Assembly (NCBI GenBank): GCA_965198285.1
Contig: OZ240251.1
Location: 744,001-808,000, forward strand
Direction: 5' to 3'
DNA length: 64,000 nt
From: UBA11872 sp965198285
GTDB lineage: Bacteria; Chloroflexota; UBA11872
This document shows positions 52,944 through 62,733 of the stretch, piece by piece. Below the pieces are notes generated by a model. That model saw nothing but the letters and a program-made list of their open reading frames with translations. It did not search any database and was not told the DNA's origin. Position 1 is the first letter of the stretch. Every line of letters starts with the position of its first letter. Position numbers and translations under genes: made by a program.

Positions 52944-54902
52944 TTATGTGTCTCCGCCAACTTCGGCTATGACCTCGCCCATGTGCGTCGTGTCGTAGCC
53001 GCCCATGGCGCGGACCGCGTCGGCAAAGGTTGGGTCGTGCAGGATGGCTAGCAGGGCGGCGACTGGCGGGTGCTTCAAGTGCTCGTTGGGGATGACCAGG
53101 TCGTAGCGCTCCATGCCCACGGGGATGAAGTCGGTTCCCAGGGCGCGAGCCGCCGCGCGGATGCCCAGTCCGACGTCGGCCATGCTGCTGTCCACGTCGG
53201 CGGCCACGGCCAGGTGGGTGTATTGCTCACGTCCGTAGCCTTTGATGGCCGATGCGTCGGTGCCTTCGGTGGCCAGCAAGTGGTCCAGGAGCATGCGGGT
53301 GCCGGCGCCGCGCTGACGGTTCACGAAGCGCACACCGGGGCGGGTCAGGTCGCTGAGCGTGCGCAGGGCCTTGGGGTTGCCACGAGGAACGATCAAGCCT
53401 TGCTCGCGCTGGGCGAAGTGAACCAGGGTGACGGCGCGGCCGGGGAGGACGCGCCGCACGTACGCCTCGTTGTAGACGCCGGTGGCCGGGTCGAGCAGGT
53501 GACAGCCGGCCAAGTGGGCTTCGCCACGGCGAAGCGCGACCAGGCCTCCATAGCTGCCCGCGTTGGTGGAGGCCAGGCGCATGGGGGGCGAGCGGCGGGA
53601 GAGTTCACTGGCCAGTAAGTCCAGCGCCGGGTCGTGGCTGCCAATGGCGACGGCGGTGTGCTCGATGGCCGCGGCCTCGCCCAAGAGTTCCACCTCGACC
53701 TCGGACCCGGCGGCCACGCCTTCGGAAAAGCGCGGGACCGTGACTAGCCCGTCGGCCCGCACCAGCGACATGATGATGCCGGCCGCGCGCTCCAGCGGAG
53801 CGGCGACGATGCGGTCGCCGACGCGACCAACACGCACACGGATGAACTCGTCGTCGCCAGCGTGCGAGACGAGCTGGCGCGGAATGACGGCCCGCACGAC
53901 GCGGCGCGACTCGGACGGGCGGCCCAGGCATTCGTCGATCAGCGGGCGGACGAAGAGCTCAAAGGTCAGGGCGGCGGAGACTGGATAGCCGGGAATGCCC
54001 AGCACCGGTTTGCCGCAGGCGACGCCGAGAACGACGGGGTGTCCGGGTCGAACCGCGACCCCATGCACGAAGACCCGGCCGAGGTCGGCGATGACGCGGG
54101 CGCTGAAGTCCTCGCGGCCCGCAGACGAGCCGGCGTTGATGACGACGATGTCGGCGGACTCAAGCGCGTCGTTGGTGGCTGAGCGGATTGCATCGAAGTC
54201 GTCCCGCACGATTTCGCTACGCAGCGCTTGCGCGCCCCAGGTCTCGGCCAGTGCGCCCAGCATGAGGCCGTTGAACTCGATGAGTTCGCCTGGCTCAGGG
54301 TTCCGGCCGACGGGCACCAGTTCGCTGCCGGTGGGGATCACCGCCACGCGGGGCGGCGCGACGACGTCCACCTCGGCGTGCCCGGCGGCGGCCAGGGCCC
54401 CGAGGTCGCGGGGCTCCAGGCGTCGGCCCTGGGGGAGCACGAGTTCGGAGGCGACGATGTCTTCGCCCATCGGGCGGACGTACTGCCAGGGCGCGGCGGC
54501 GGCGATGATCTCGATCGTGCCATCGCCGCGGTCGTGAAGGTCTTCGACCATGATGACGGCGTCGGTGTTCGGCGGCATTGCGTCGCCGGTGTCGATCCAG
54601 ACCGCTGCGGTATCCAGCGTCAGCCGCCGCGGGGAGGTCTCGGCGGCGCCAACGGTGTCGGCGGCAGACACCGCCACGCCATCCATGGCGGCGGCGGGGA
54701 AGTGCGGGCTGGAGAGGGCGGCCCAGACGGGCGCGGCGGTGACGTGGCCGAGGGCCTGGTCCAGCGGTAGTCGGAGGGTTCGGCGGGGCGGCCAATCGGG
54801 CAGTTCGAGCAGCGACTTTGCCAGGCGTTCGCGTGCCGTGGCCAGGGGAACGTCGTACAAGTAGACGGCGCGCTGGTCTGAGCTAGAAGGTTTCGACGTC
54901 AA
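52944..54902 (-). CDS. moeA: MoeA molybdotransferase fused to a PBP-like substrate-binding domain
   Basis: A 652-residue protein. Residues 1-410 are MoeA: HFPAAAMDGVAVSAAD, WIDTGDAMPPNTDAVIMVED, RVAVIPTGSELVPVG and NAGSSAGREDFSARVIADLG, the molybdopterin insertion core. Residues about 430-640 form a type-2 periplasmic-binding-protein-like domain: AIGSHDPALDLLASEL, STNAGSYGGLVALRRGEAHLAG, VNRQRGAGTRMLLDHLL. In such fusions the added domain is thought to bind molybdate or a cofactor ligand. It overlaps the preceding moeA by 20 bases. Confidence 0.88.
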   Translation of the reverse strand: MTSKPSSSDQRAVYLYDVPLATARERLAKSLLELPDWPPRRTLRLPLDQALGHVTAAPVWAALSSPHFPAAAMDGVAVSAADTVGAAETSPRRLTLDTAAVWIDTGDAMPPNTDAVIMVEDLHDRGDGTIEIIAAAAPWQYVRPMGEDIVASELVLPQGRRLEPRDLGALAAAGHAEVDVVAPPRVAVIPTGSELVPVGRNPEPGELIEFNGLMLGALAETWGAQALRSEIVRDDFDAIRSATNDALESADIVVINAGSSAGREDFSARVIADLGRVFVHGVAVRPGHPVVLGVACGKPVLGIPGYPVSAALTFELFVRPLIDECLGRPSESRRVVRAVIPRQLVSHAGDDEFIRVRVGRVGDRIVAAPLERAAGIIMSLVRADGLVTVPRFSEGVAAGSEVEVELLGEAAAIEHTAVAIGSHDPALDLLASELSRRSPPMRLASTNAGSYGGLVALRRGEAHLAGCHLLDPATGVYNEAYVRRVLPGRAVTLVHFAQREQGLIVPRGNPKALRTLSDLTRPGVRFVNRQRGAGTRMLLDHLLATEGTDASAIKGYGREQYTHLAVAADVDSSMADVGLGIRAAARALGTDFIPVGMERYDLVIPNEHLKHPPVAALLAILHDPTFADAVRAMGGYDTTHMGEVIAEVGGDT

Positions 54903-56121
54903 CCCAGGCGCCCTCCGCGAGCCCGCCGGCGTCCAGCGGAATCCGTATCAGACCCGAGGCGCGCACGAGGGTGGCGATCAGGTTGGACGGGCCGAGGACC
55001 GGGGTAGCCCACCACTGGCCGTCGCGCTGTTGGAGCGCGGCGGGAACGAAGTCTATGCGTCCGCTTTGCGAGGCGAGGCTGCGCGTAAGTCGCGCCCGTC
55101 GTCGCGGCGGTTCGGCGGCGTGGCTCGCTCCGAGCAGCCGCCGGATGGTCGGTACGACCACGAGGCCGAACACGACCATGGCCGAGACGGGGTTGCCGGG
55201 CAGGCCGAAGACTGGCTTGCCATCGGCCAGGGCGACGATGGTGGGTTTGCCCGGTTTGACGGCGATGCCGTGGACCAGCACGCCTGGGTGGCCCAGGTCG
55301 CCGATCACGTCGGCGGTCATGTCGCGGGTGCTAACGGAGCTTCCGGCCGAGATGACCACGAGGTCGCAAGTGTCGAGCGCCGCGCGGGCGCGGCGTACCA
55401 GCTCCGCCCGGTCGTCCGGTGCGACTCCGAATTCGCGAACATCGGCGCCGGCCTGACGGGCCAGCGCGGGCAGCGTGGTCGCGTTCACGTCGCGAACCTG
55501 GCCGGGCGCCGGGGCCGACTCTCGGGACACGATTTCGTCGCCCGACGACAGCACGCCAACAACCGGACGCGTCGCCGCGTCAAGTTCCGTAAGACCCAGC
55601 GCCGCGAGCGCGCCCAGGTCCTGTGCCCGCAGTTGATGCCCGACGGGTAGCACCACGTCGCCCGCGGCGAGGTCCTCGCCGGCCTGGATTACGTGCTGGC
55701 CGGGCGCGGCGGGCCGTAGGACTTCGACGGAGGTCTCGTCCACGGGCTGGGTGTACTCGACCATTACCACGGCGTCGGCCTGGGGCGGCAGCATGCCGCC
55801 GGTGTGGATCAGCTGCGCCGTTCCGGGCCGTACGGGCCGGTTGGCGGCCGCGCCCATTGGCGCCTCGCCGTCCACGGTCAGGAAAGCGGGCAGCGTTTCG
55901 GACGCGCCGTAGGTGTCGGCGGCGCGAACCGCGTAGCCGTCCATGGCCGAGCGGGCAAACGCCGGGCTGTTCTCGGGCGCAATGAGCGGCGCGGCGGTTA
56001 TGCGTCCCAAGGCGACATCCAGGCCGATGCGCTCGCTGCTCGGCGCGCTGCTCAGGCGGTCGAAGAGGCGAGCCAGCGCTTCGTCCGGTGTCACGATCTG
56101 AAAGAAGATGTCCGTCGTCAT
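54883..56121 (-). CDS. moeA: MoeA molybdopterin molybdotransferase
   Basis: A 412-residue MoeA. Signatures are PAFARSAMDGYAVRAADTYG, HTGGMLPPQADAVVMVEYTQ, VGVLSSGDEIV, ISAGSSVSTRDMTADVIGDLG and FGLPGNPVSAMVVF. It inserts molybdenum into adenylylated molybdopterin. ATG 56121 fits the domain start; 40 extra residues from 56241 are rejected. Two moeA genes in tandem suggest different cofactor partners, for example tungsten versus molybdenum. No molybdoenzyme lies in the window. Confidence 0.93.
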   Translation of the reverse strand: MTTDIFFQIVTPDEALARLFDRLSSAPSSERIGLDVALGRITAAPLIAPENSPAFARSAMDGYAVRAADTYGASETLPAFLTVDGEAPMGAAANRPVRPGTAQLIHTGGMLPPQADAVVMVEYTQPVDETSVEVLRPAAPGQHVIQAGEDLAAGDVVLPVGHQLRAQDLGALAALGLTELDAATRPVVGVLSSGDEIVSRESAPAPGQVRDVNATTLPALARQAGADVREFGVAPDDRAELVRRARAALDTCDLVVISAGSSVSTRDMTADVIGDLGHPGVLVHGIAVKPGKPTIVALADGKPVFGLPGNPVSAMVVFGLVVVPTIRRLLGASHAAEPPRRRARLTRSLASQSGRIDFVPAALQQRDGQWWATPVLGPSNLIATLVRASGLIRIPLDAGGLAEGAWVDVETF

Positions 56122-56234
56122 GCGGCAGACGCGGGCGCGGAGTGGAATGCCTGCATTGTCACGCTCGCCGTTACCCCGGTCCATGCCTGAGCGTCCGTAT
56201 AATTGCCAGACGTTTCCAAACCGTCTGGACTGCC

Positions 56235-56510
56235 GTGTCATCCGACCCGCCTACAAGCGACGACCGCGAGGTCACGTACATCGAGTTTGACGACCTCGAA
56301 GTTGAGGTCAGCGTCTGGAAAGGCATGGCCGGCTGGAACGCCAACGCCGTGATCGACGGGCGCGACTACCGCGCGTTGGGCGGGGCAACCCGCGACGACG
56401 CGCTGACGCGGCTGAAATCGTCGATCAGCTTCAGCACCGAGGCGACGTTCGCCCTGGGCGTCAAGAACCGTCGCTACTGGTCGCCGAACCCGTACTGGAA
56501 AGGTCGCTAG
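56235..56510 (+). CDS. Hypothetical protein, 91 aa
   Basis: GTG 56235 gives 91 residues: an acidic N-terminus (SDPPTSDDREVTYIEFDDLEVEVSVWKG) and a conserved-looking NANAVIDGRDYRALGGATRDDAL followed by YWSPNPYWKGR. The pattern (two strands, helix TRDDALTRLKSSI) suggests a compact alpha/beta fold, similar to small HicB-like proteins, but this is weak. It is divergent from moeA, in front of groEL. Confidence 0.5.
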   Translation: MSSDPPTSDDREVTYIEFDDLEVEVSVWKGMAGWNANAVIDGRDYRALGGATRDDALTRLKSSISFSTEATFALGVKNRRYWSPNPYWKGR

Positions 56511-56739
56511 CCCGGCGGCGGATCCCGGTCAGACGACTGTCGGACAGGCCAAAATCTCGAAGCGGCCGCCGGTGCTATCGGACCGATCAGGGGCAGATGT
56601 CTGCCCATTTTCTGTCGTTGCTGCGTTACAATTGCGAGCCGAACGCCGGTGCGCCGATGCGCGCCGCTTGGCGCGCTCCGCCCATCCCATCTGACCTAAC
56701 CGCTGGAGTGCGAGACCGCCACGAAGGAGCTTGTCCGGC

Positions 56740-58452
<1,713 letters not shown>

Positions 58453-58475
58453 CCGCGCACAAACCGAGATACAGC

Positions 58476-58508
58476 CAAGCCCCGCCGGCCGCAGGCCGGC
58501 GGGGCTTG
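58476..58508. terminator. Bidirectional terminator-like hairpin between groEL and the sigma factor gene
   Basis: A 15-base perfect stem (arm CAAGCCCCGCCGGCC at 58476-58490, complement 58494-58508) with a GCA loop. It lies 24 bases after groEL and 30 bases from the converging stop. There is no T-run on either side. Confidence 0.6.
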
Positions 58509-58537
58509 ACGTATTAGCGGGACGATCCCCTCGGCGT

Positions 58538-59653
58538 CTAGGTGAGGAAGTCCTTGAGCTTGCGGGCGAGGCGGGGGTGGCGGAGGCGACGCAGGGCCTG
58601 GGACTCGATCTGGCGAATCCGCTCGCGGGTCAGCCCGAACTCCTGGCCGACCTGATCCAGCGTGCGCGGCGTGTCGTCGTCCAGCCCGTGCCGCATGCGC
58701 AGAATCTTCTGCTCACGGGGGTCCAGCATCTCCAGCACGCCTTCCAGGTGCTCGGACAGCATCTGGGAGGTGGCAGCCTCCATCGGCTCCACCGCGTCTT
58801 CGTCGGGTATCAGGTGCCCGATCTCGGTGTCGCCGTCTTCGCCGATCGGCGTCTCGAGCGAGATCGGCAGGCGAGCGGCCAGCTTCAGTTCGCCGATCTG
58901 CTCCTCGCTCATCTCCATTTCGTGGGCGATTTCGTCGTCGGTCGGCTCGCGACCCAGGCGTAGCTGCAAATCGCGCTGCACCCGGTAGGACTTGGTGAGC
59001 TTCTCGTGTACGTGCACGGGCAGCCGGATGGTGCGGCTCTGCTCGGCGATGGCGCGGGTGACCGCCTGGCGGATCCACCAGGTGGCGTAGGTGCTGAACT
59101 TGTAACCGCGGCGCCAGTCGAACTTCTCGGCGGCGCGCATCAGGCCGGCGTTGCCTTCCTGCACCAGGTCAAGCAGCGGGATGCCGTGGCCGGTGTATTT
59201 CTTGGCCACGCTCACCACCAGCCGCAGGTTGGCCGTGATGAGGTGCTGGCGGGCGGACTCGTCGCTGCGCTCGATGCGCTGGGCGAGGTCGACCTCTTCC
59301 TTGGCCGTGAGGAGCGAGATGCGGCCAATCTCGTTGAGATAGCTGCGAACCGTGTCCTGGCTGGCGGACTCGAGCTCCAGGTCGCGTTCGCGACGCGACT
59401 GAATGGTGGTGACCTTGGAGGCGTCGTTGCCTTCGGTGTCTTCCGGTTCCTCGTCGCGAAGCTCGATTTCTTCCTCGGCCAGCTGCATGCGGAACCAGGT
59501 CTCGACCTCGCGCGTGATGTGCGCCTCGTCGGGCAGGACTTTCTTGAGTTCGGACTTGTTGAGATACCCGGGGTCTGACCCTAGGGCCACAAGTTCGGCC
59601 AGGGCGTTCTCGAGGGTTTCCTCGTTCAGAAGCAGTACCACGTCAACGGCCAC
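58538..59653 (-). CDS. rpoD: Primary RNA polymerase sigma factor (RpoD/SigA, group 1)
   Basis: A 371-residue sigma-70. Region 1.2 starts at DTVRSYLNEIGRISLLTAKEEVDLA. Region 2 has LVVSVAKKYTGHGIPLLDLVQEGNAGLMRAAEKFDWRRGYKFSTYATWWIRQA for -10 recognition, region 3 follows, and region 4 has LDQVGQEFGLTRERIRQIESQALRRLRHP for -35 recognition. It is shorter than the E. coli factor because region 1.1 is a small divergent domain (1-90). As the housekeeping factor it directs most transcription. Convergent with groEL. Confidence 0.95.
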   Translation of the reverse strand: MAVDVVLLLNEETLENALAELVALGSDPGYLNKSELKKVLPDEAHITREVETWFRMQLAEEEIELRDEEPEDTEGNDASKVTTIQSRRERDLELESASQDTVRSYLNEIGRISLLTAKEEVDLAQRIERSDESARQHLITANLRLVVSVAKKYTGHGIPLLDLVQEGNAGLMRAAEKFDWRRGYKFSTYATWWIRQAVTRAIAEQSRTIRLPVHVHEKLTKSYRVQRDLQLRLGREPTDDEIAHEMEMSEEQIGELKLAARLPISLETPIGEDGDTEIGHLIPDEDAVEPMEAATSQMLSEHLEGVLEMLDPREQKILRMRHGLDDDTPRTLDQVGQEFGLTRERIRQIESQALRRLRHPRLARKLKDFLT

Positions 59654-60092
59654 GGATCATTCACCATCCCCCTGCTGCGGCAATTTCAGACGCGCGCGCG
59701 GCGCGTCCGTTGCCTGGCGCTCCCCGAATCTAACCCCCGACCACGCCGGATATCCACCGTTCGAGACACGCGACGACCCGCCGCGCGGGCTGCGCGTTTC
59801 CCGACGGCCTGATGTCGCGCGGCTGCGTTTGGAAGAGGACAGGGATGGTTCGCCTGTCGAAGCGGAAGGCGCTTGTGCCGAAAACGACCGCGCGTCGCAT
59901 CGTCCGACCCGGCGGTGAGCAACTCACCGCCTCTTTGAGTATACGCCGATCCGGCGGCCCGGTAGCAGGCACATTCAGTGGGGGCGGATTCCAGACGATT
60001 CTGCGCAAGCGGGTTCCAATTGCGAGCCCCGCCACCGGCTGCAACAATCGGGATATCGGGGCGGTTTCCGGGCGGGAATAGGGATTGAAGCT
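59654..60092. other. Spacer upstream of the sigma factor gene
   Basis: A gap of 439 bases, GC-rich. It should contain the sigma-factor promoter (minus strand, left side) and the start region of the next gene. I see no convincing -10/-35 pair, hairpin or coding pattern; open frames here look random. Confidence 0.35.
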
Positions 60093-60308
60093 ATGGCCGC
60101 GGACACCAAGCCGCTAACTCTGGAAGACCTGCGACGCGAACTGCTACACGAGCGAGGCGAACTGCGCCTCGAGTTGGATCGGACTTTGCGGCACTACGCG
60201 ACGAAGGCCGACCTTCACGCGCTTGAGACGCGCCTGACCGTACGCCTTGTCGTGGCGCTGGCGGCGTTGGGCGGCGTGCTGGTCGCTGTCGATCGACTGT
60301 GGATCTAG
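60093..60308 (+). CDS. Small coiled-coil protein with C-terminal membrane anchor (71 aa)
   Basis: A charged helix with heptad spacing (LTLEDLRRELLHERGELRLELDRTLRHYATKADLHALETRL) followed by one membrane helix (TVRLVVALAALGGVLVAVDRLW). YATKADLHALET resembles the DUF1640/CCDC90-like motif 'TKADL..LE', often found in tail-anchored small proteins. Function unknown. Confidence 0.6.
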   Translation: MAADTKPLTLEDLRRELLHERGELRLELDRTLRHYATKADLHALETRLTVRLVVALAALGGVLVAVDRLWI

Positions 60309-60460
60309 TCGCGCACGGTTGCGTGGCGATGTCAACGAGTTGGCCATAGAGGGCCGTCTCGGCATCTACACCGTCGACGCCGCCGAATGTGTTGCGGCGT
60401 GGCGGCGGGCTTCCCTAAGCTCTGAACTAACCCCGAATCCCCACGGATAGCTGTTCCCGC

Positions 60461-60901
60461 ATGTCCCGAGTTCACGTCCATGCCTTGCGTCTGGCTGCCC
60501 TGATCGTCGCGGTCGTCGTGCTGGCCGCCTGTGAAGTCGGTGTGATGCAGACCGCCATCGAGAACCCGACCCCGGACCCGCTGACGGCCCTGCAAACCAC
60601 CTGCGCTCCGCCGACCTGCGAGGAGCACGCGATCCAGATCGGCGACTTCGCCATCCTGCCGCCCGTGATTCGTACGAGCGCTCCGCGAGTGCGATTCGCG
60701 ATAACCAACATTGGCGTGTACACCCACAGTCTGGAGGTTCGACTTCCAGGCGGCGTCGTCAACTCACCACGGATCGGGCCAGGACAAACCGGTTACCTGG
60801 AAGCGGACATGGAACCGGGCACGCACGAGGCGCTGGACCCCACGCCGGGTCACGCGGTGCGCGGAGCGCGGGCCAGCGTGGTGGCGGGTCCGGCCAGCTA
60901 G
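60461..60901 (+). CDS. Cupredoxin-like lipoprotein with lost copper ligands
   Basis: A 146-residue lipoprotein. The signal peptide ends in lipobox LAAC (residues 21-24). The beta-sandwich part has FAITNIGVYTHSLEV (first cupredoxin His) and GTHEALDPTPGHAVRGARA. In copper-binding relatives the latter reads as a C-P-x-P-G-H-x-x-x-G-M motif; here the Cys is Asp and the Met is Ala, so a type-1 copper site cannot form. It converges with ctaG, overlapping by four bases. A structural or redox-unrelated role is likely. Confidence 0.65.
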   Translation: MSRVHVHALRLAALIVAVVVLAACEVGVMQTAIENPTPDPLTALQTTCAPPTCEEHAIQIGDFAILPPVIRTSAPRVRFAITNIGVYTHSLEVRLPGGVVNSPRIGPGQTGYLEADMEPGTHEALDPTPGHAVRGARASVVAGPAS

Positions 60902-61689
60902 CCGCCTCTTGGGGTGCGCCCCAGCAGCTCGCGTTCGCCAGGCGTTTCAGAAACCCAGCGGAAAAATTTGACGGTGATGACGGTCCACAGCAGGGCCGTG
61001 CCGCCGAGTTTCATGATCAACCCGCCGATCCGCTGATCCTCCAGCGCGGAGAGTCCGCCGGGGTCGGCGGCGAGCAGGTACGTCGGGTACAACGGCTCCC
61101 CGGCGAAGACGAAGAGGGAACTCAGCAAACCCGACGGCAGCGTGAGCAAGAACAGATAGAACATCTGGATCGGGACGCTGGCGGCAGGCGCGGCCGGCAC
61201 GCGGCTGACGACCGGCCACCACATCAACAGCGCTGAGAGCACCATCGTCACGTGCGCCGCGTCGTGCAGGATCCGGTCGTTCAACGCCCCCTCATAGAGC
61301 GTTGGCAGGTGCCAGCCCCAAAACACGGCCACACCAATGAACCCCGCGATCAGCGGCTGGGTGACCCAGCGGACGGCGACCCGCACCATTGGCCGACGAA
61401 GCAGCGGCGTCACCATCCAGGCCGGGATGCCCAGCAGCAGCAGCGGCGGCGCCATGAAGGTCACCATGAGGTGCTGGACCATGTGTACGCTGAAGTACTT
61501 GGAGCTGAGGGTGTCGATGGGCGGGTGCAGGGCCGCGAAGACCATGGCCGCGCCTGTAACGAAGAGGCCGATGCGCCAGGGGTTGACCCGCCCCGGGCGG
61601 TCCGGATTCCAGGGACTGACCGAGTAGGCGTAGGCGCCCACGAGGACGACGACGCCCAGGGTGATTTCAGGAACCAGGTAGAAGGTCAC
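60898..61689 (-). CDS. ctaG: Cytochrome c oxidase assembly protein CtaG (caa3 type)
   Basis: A 263-residue membrane protein with about seven helices. Conserved His-rich helices are HMVQHLMVTFMAPPLLLLGIP, FWGWHLPTLYEGAL, DRILHDAAHVTMVLSALLMWWPV and PIQMFYLFLLTLPSGLLSSL, matching the caa3-type CtaG family, a copper-delivery factor for oxidase CuB assembly. It lies 97 bases beyond the ctaF stop on the same strand, consistent with one oxidase cluster. Confidence 0.92.
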   Translation of the reverse strand: MTFYLVPEITLGVVVLVGAYAYSVSPWNPDRPGRVNPWRIGLFVTGAAMVFAALHPPIDTLSSKYFSVHMVQHLMVTFMAPPLLLLGIPAWMVTPLLRRPMVRVAVRWVTQPLIAGFIGVAVFWGWHLPTLYEGALNDRILHDAAHVTMVLSALLMWWPVVSRVPAAPAASVPIQMFYLFLLTLPSGLLSSLFVFAGEPLYPTYLLAADPGGLSALEDQRIGGLIMKLGGTALLWTVITVKFFRWVSETPGERELLGRTPRGG

Positions 61690-61786
61690 GTCAACGCCTC
61701 CTCACCTGCACGACTTGGCCGGTCACCGCGGATCGAGCGGCGCCACGCCCGTGCCAATCTGCGTGCGCTTGCCCCCGCTATCTAGC

Positions 61787-62137
61787 CTAGCTGCCCACCA
61801 GCGTGAAGAAGAGGAAGAGGATCAGCACGATCATGGAGGCGATTGAAAACGGGAACAGGAACAGCGCGGTGAACAGGCGGCTGTCGTCCCGCAGGTGCAT
61901 GTAGTAGGCAACCACGCCCGCGCCCTTGACAAACGAGAGCACCAGCAGCGAGGCCACCACGCCGGTCCGGGTGAGAGCGTCGCGGATCTCCGGACGGCTG
62001 GGGATCGCGATCTCGACGATGGTGATGATCGTCAGGATTACGCCCACGATGACGTACTTGGAGTAGCCGTGGCGATGCTCGGCGTCGTGGGTCATGTCCC
62101 CGCCGTGGTCCGCGTGCGCGGAGTGCGTGTCTGCCAT
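61787..62137 (-). CDS. ctaF: Cytochrome c oxidase subunit 4 (CtaF/CyoD-like)
   Basis: A 116-residue membrane subunit. A His-rich cytoplasmic head (MADTHSAHADHGGD) precedes three helices: YVIVGVILTIITIVEIAI, VVASLLVLSFVKGAGVVAYYMHLRDD and LFLFPFSIASMIVLILFLF. AYYMHLRDD after the second helix is the family motif. ATG 62137 overlaps the ctaE stop by one base (TGATG). The frame is open further upstream, but there it only shadows ctaE. Confidence 0.9.
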   Translation of the reverse strand: MADTHSAHADHGGDMTHDAEHRHGYSKYVIVGVILTIITIVEIAIPSRPEIRDALTRTGVVASLLVLSFVKGAGVVAYYMHLRDDSRLFTALFLFPFSIASMIVLILFLFFTLVGS

Positions 62138-62733
62138 CAGATCAAGTAGATGAGCGTGAAGATTGCGACCCAGACGAGGTCCACAAAGTGCCAGTACAAC
62201 CCGACCAGCTCGATGCCCCACATGTCCATCCCGGGCTGAAAGCGACCGCGGTAGCTGTAGAGCAACGCGGTGCCAAGCCAGAGCACTCCGATGGCCACGT
62301 GCGCGCCGTGGAATCCGACCAGGGTGTAGAAGGAAGCGCCGAAGAGGTTGGTGGAGGGGGTGAGGTGCTCGTGCGTGACGAACGAGGTGAACTCGTAGAC
62401 CTGCCCGCCGAGGAAGATCAGGCCCATGAGCATCACCATCCCGAGCCAGATGCGGCCCCAGAGCAGCGAGCCGTTCCGGAAGGCGGCCAGCGACAGCACC
62501 ATGGCGAGACTGCTGGTCAGCAGCACGAAGGTGGTGAATGAGGTGAGGACCAGGTCCAGAACTTCCTGGCCGGGTCCGCCCAGCGTGTTGTGCTTGTTGA
62601 TCAGCATGACCAGGATCAGGCTGCCGAAGAACATCGTCTCGGAGCCCAGGAAGGCCCACATGCCGAGCTTGCGGTTGTCGAGGCCGGTGGAGGAGTGGTG
62701 CTCCTCGTGGTGGGCGTGAGCGTCCGCGGTCAT
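62137..62733 (-). CDS. ctaE: Cytochrome c oxidase subunit 3
   Basis: A 198-residue five-helix subunit 3 of haem-copper oxidases. LGMWAFLGSETMFFGSLI with its conserved Glu, GGQVYEF, FYTLVGFHGAHVAIG and LYWHFVDLVWVAIFTLIYL are the standard blocks. The N-terminus is His-rich (ADAHAHHEEHH). It overlaps ctaD by four bases (ATGA) and ctaF by one, so all three are translated in series. Confidence 0.95.
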   Translation of the reverse strand: MTADAHAHHEEHHSSTGLDNRKLGMWAFLGSETMFFGSLILVMLINKHNTLGGPGQEVLDLVLTSFTTFVLLTSSLAMVLSLAAFRNGSLLWGRIWLGMVMLMGLIFLGGQVYEFTSFVTHEHLTPSTNLFGASFYTLVGFHGAHVAIGVLWLGTALLYSYRGRFQPGMDMWGIELVGLYWHFVDLVWVAIFTLIYLI

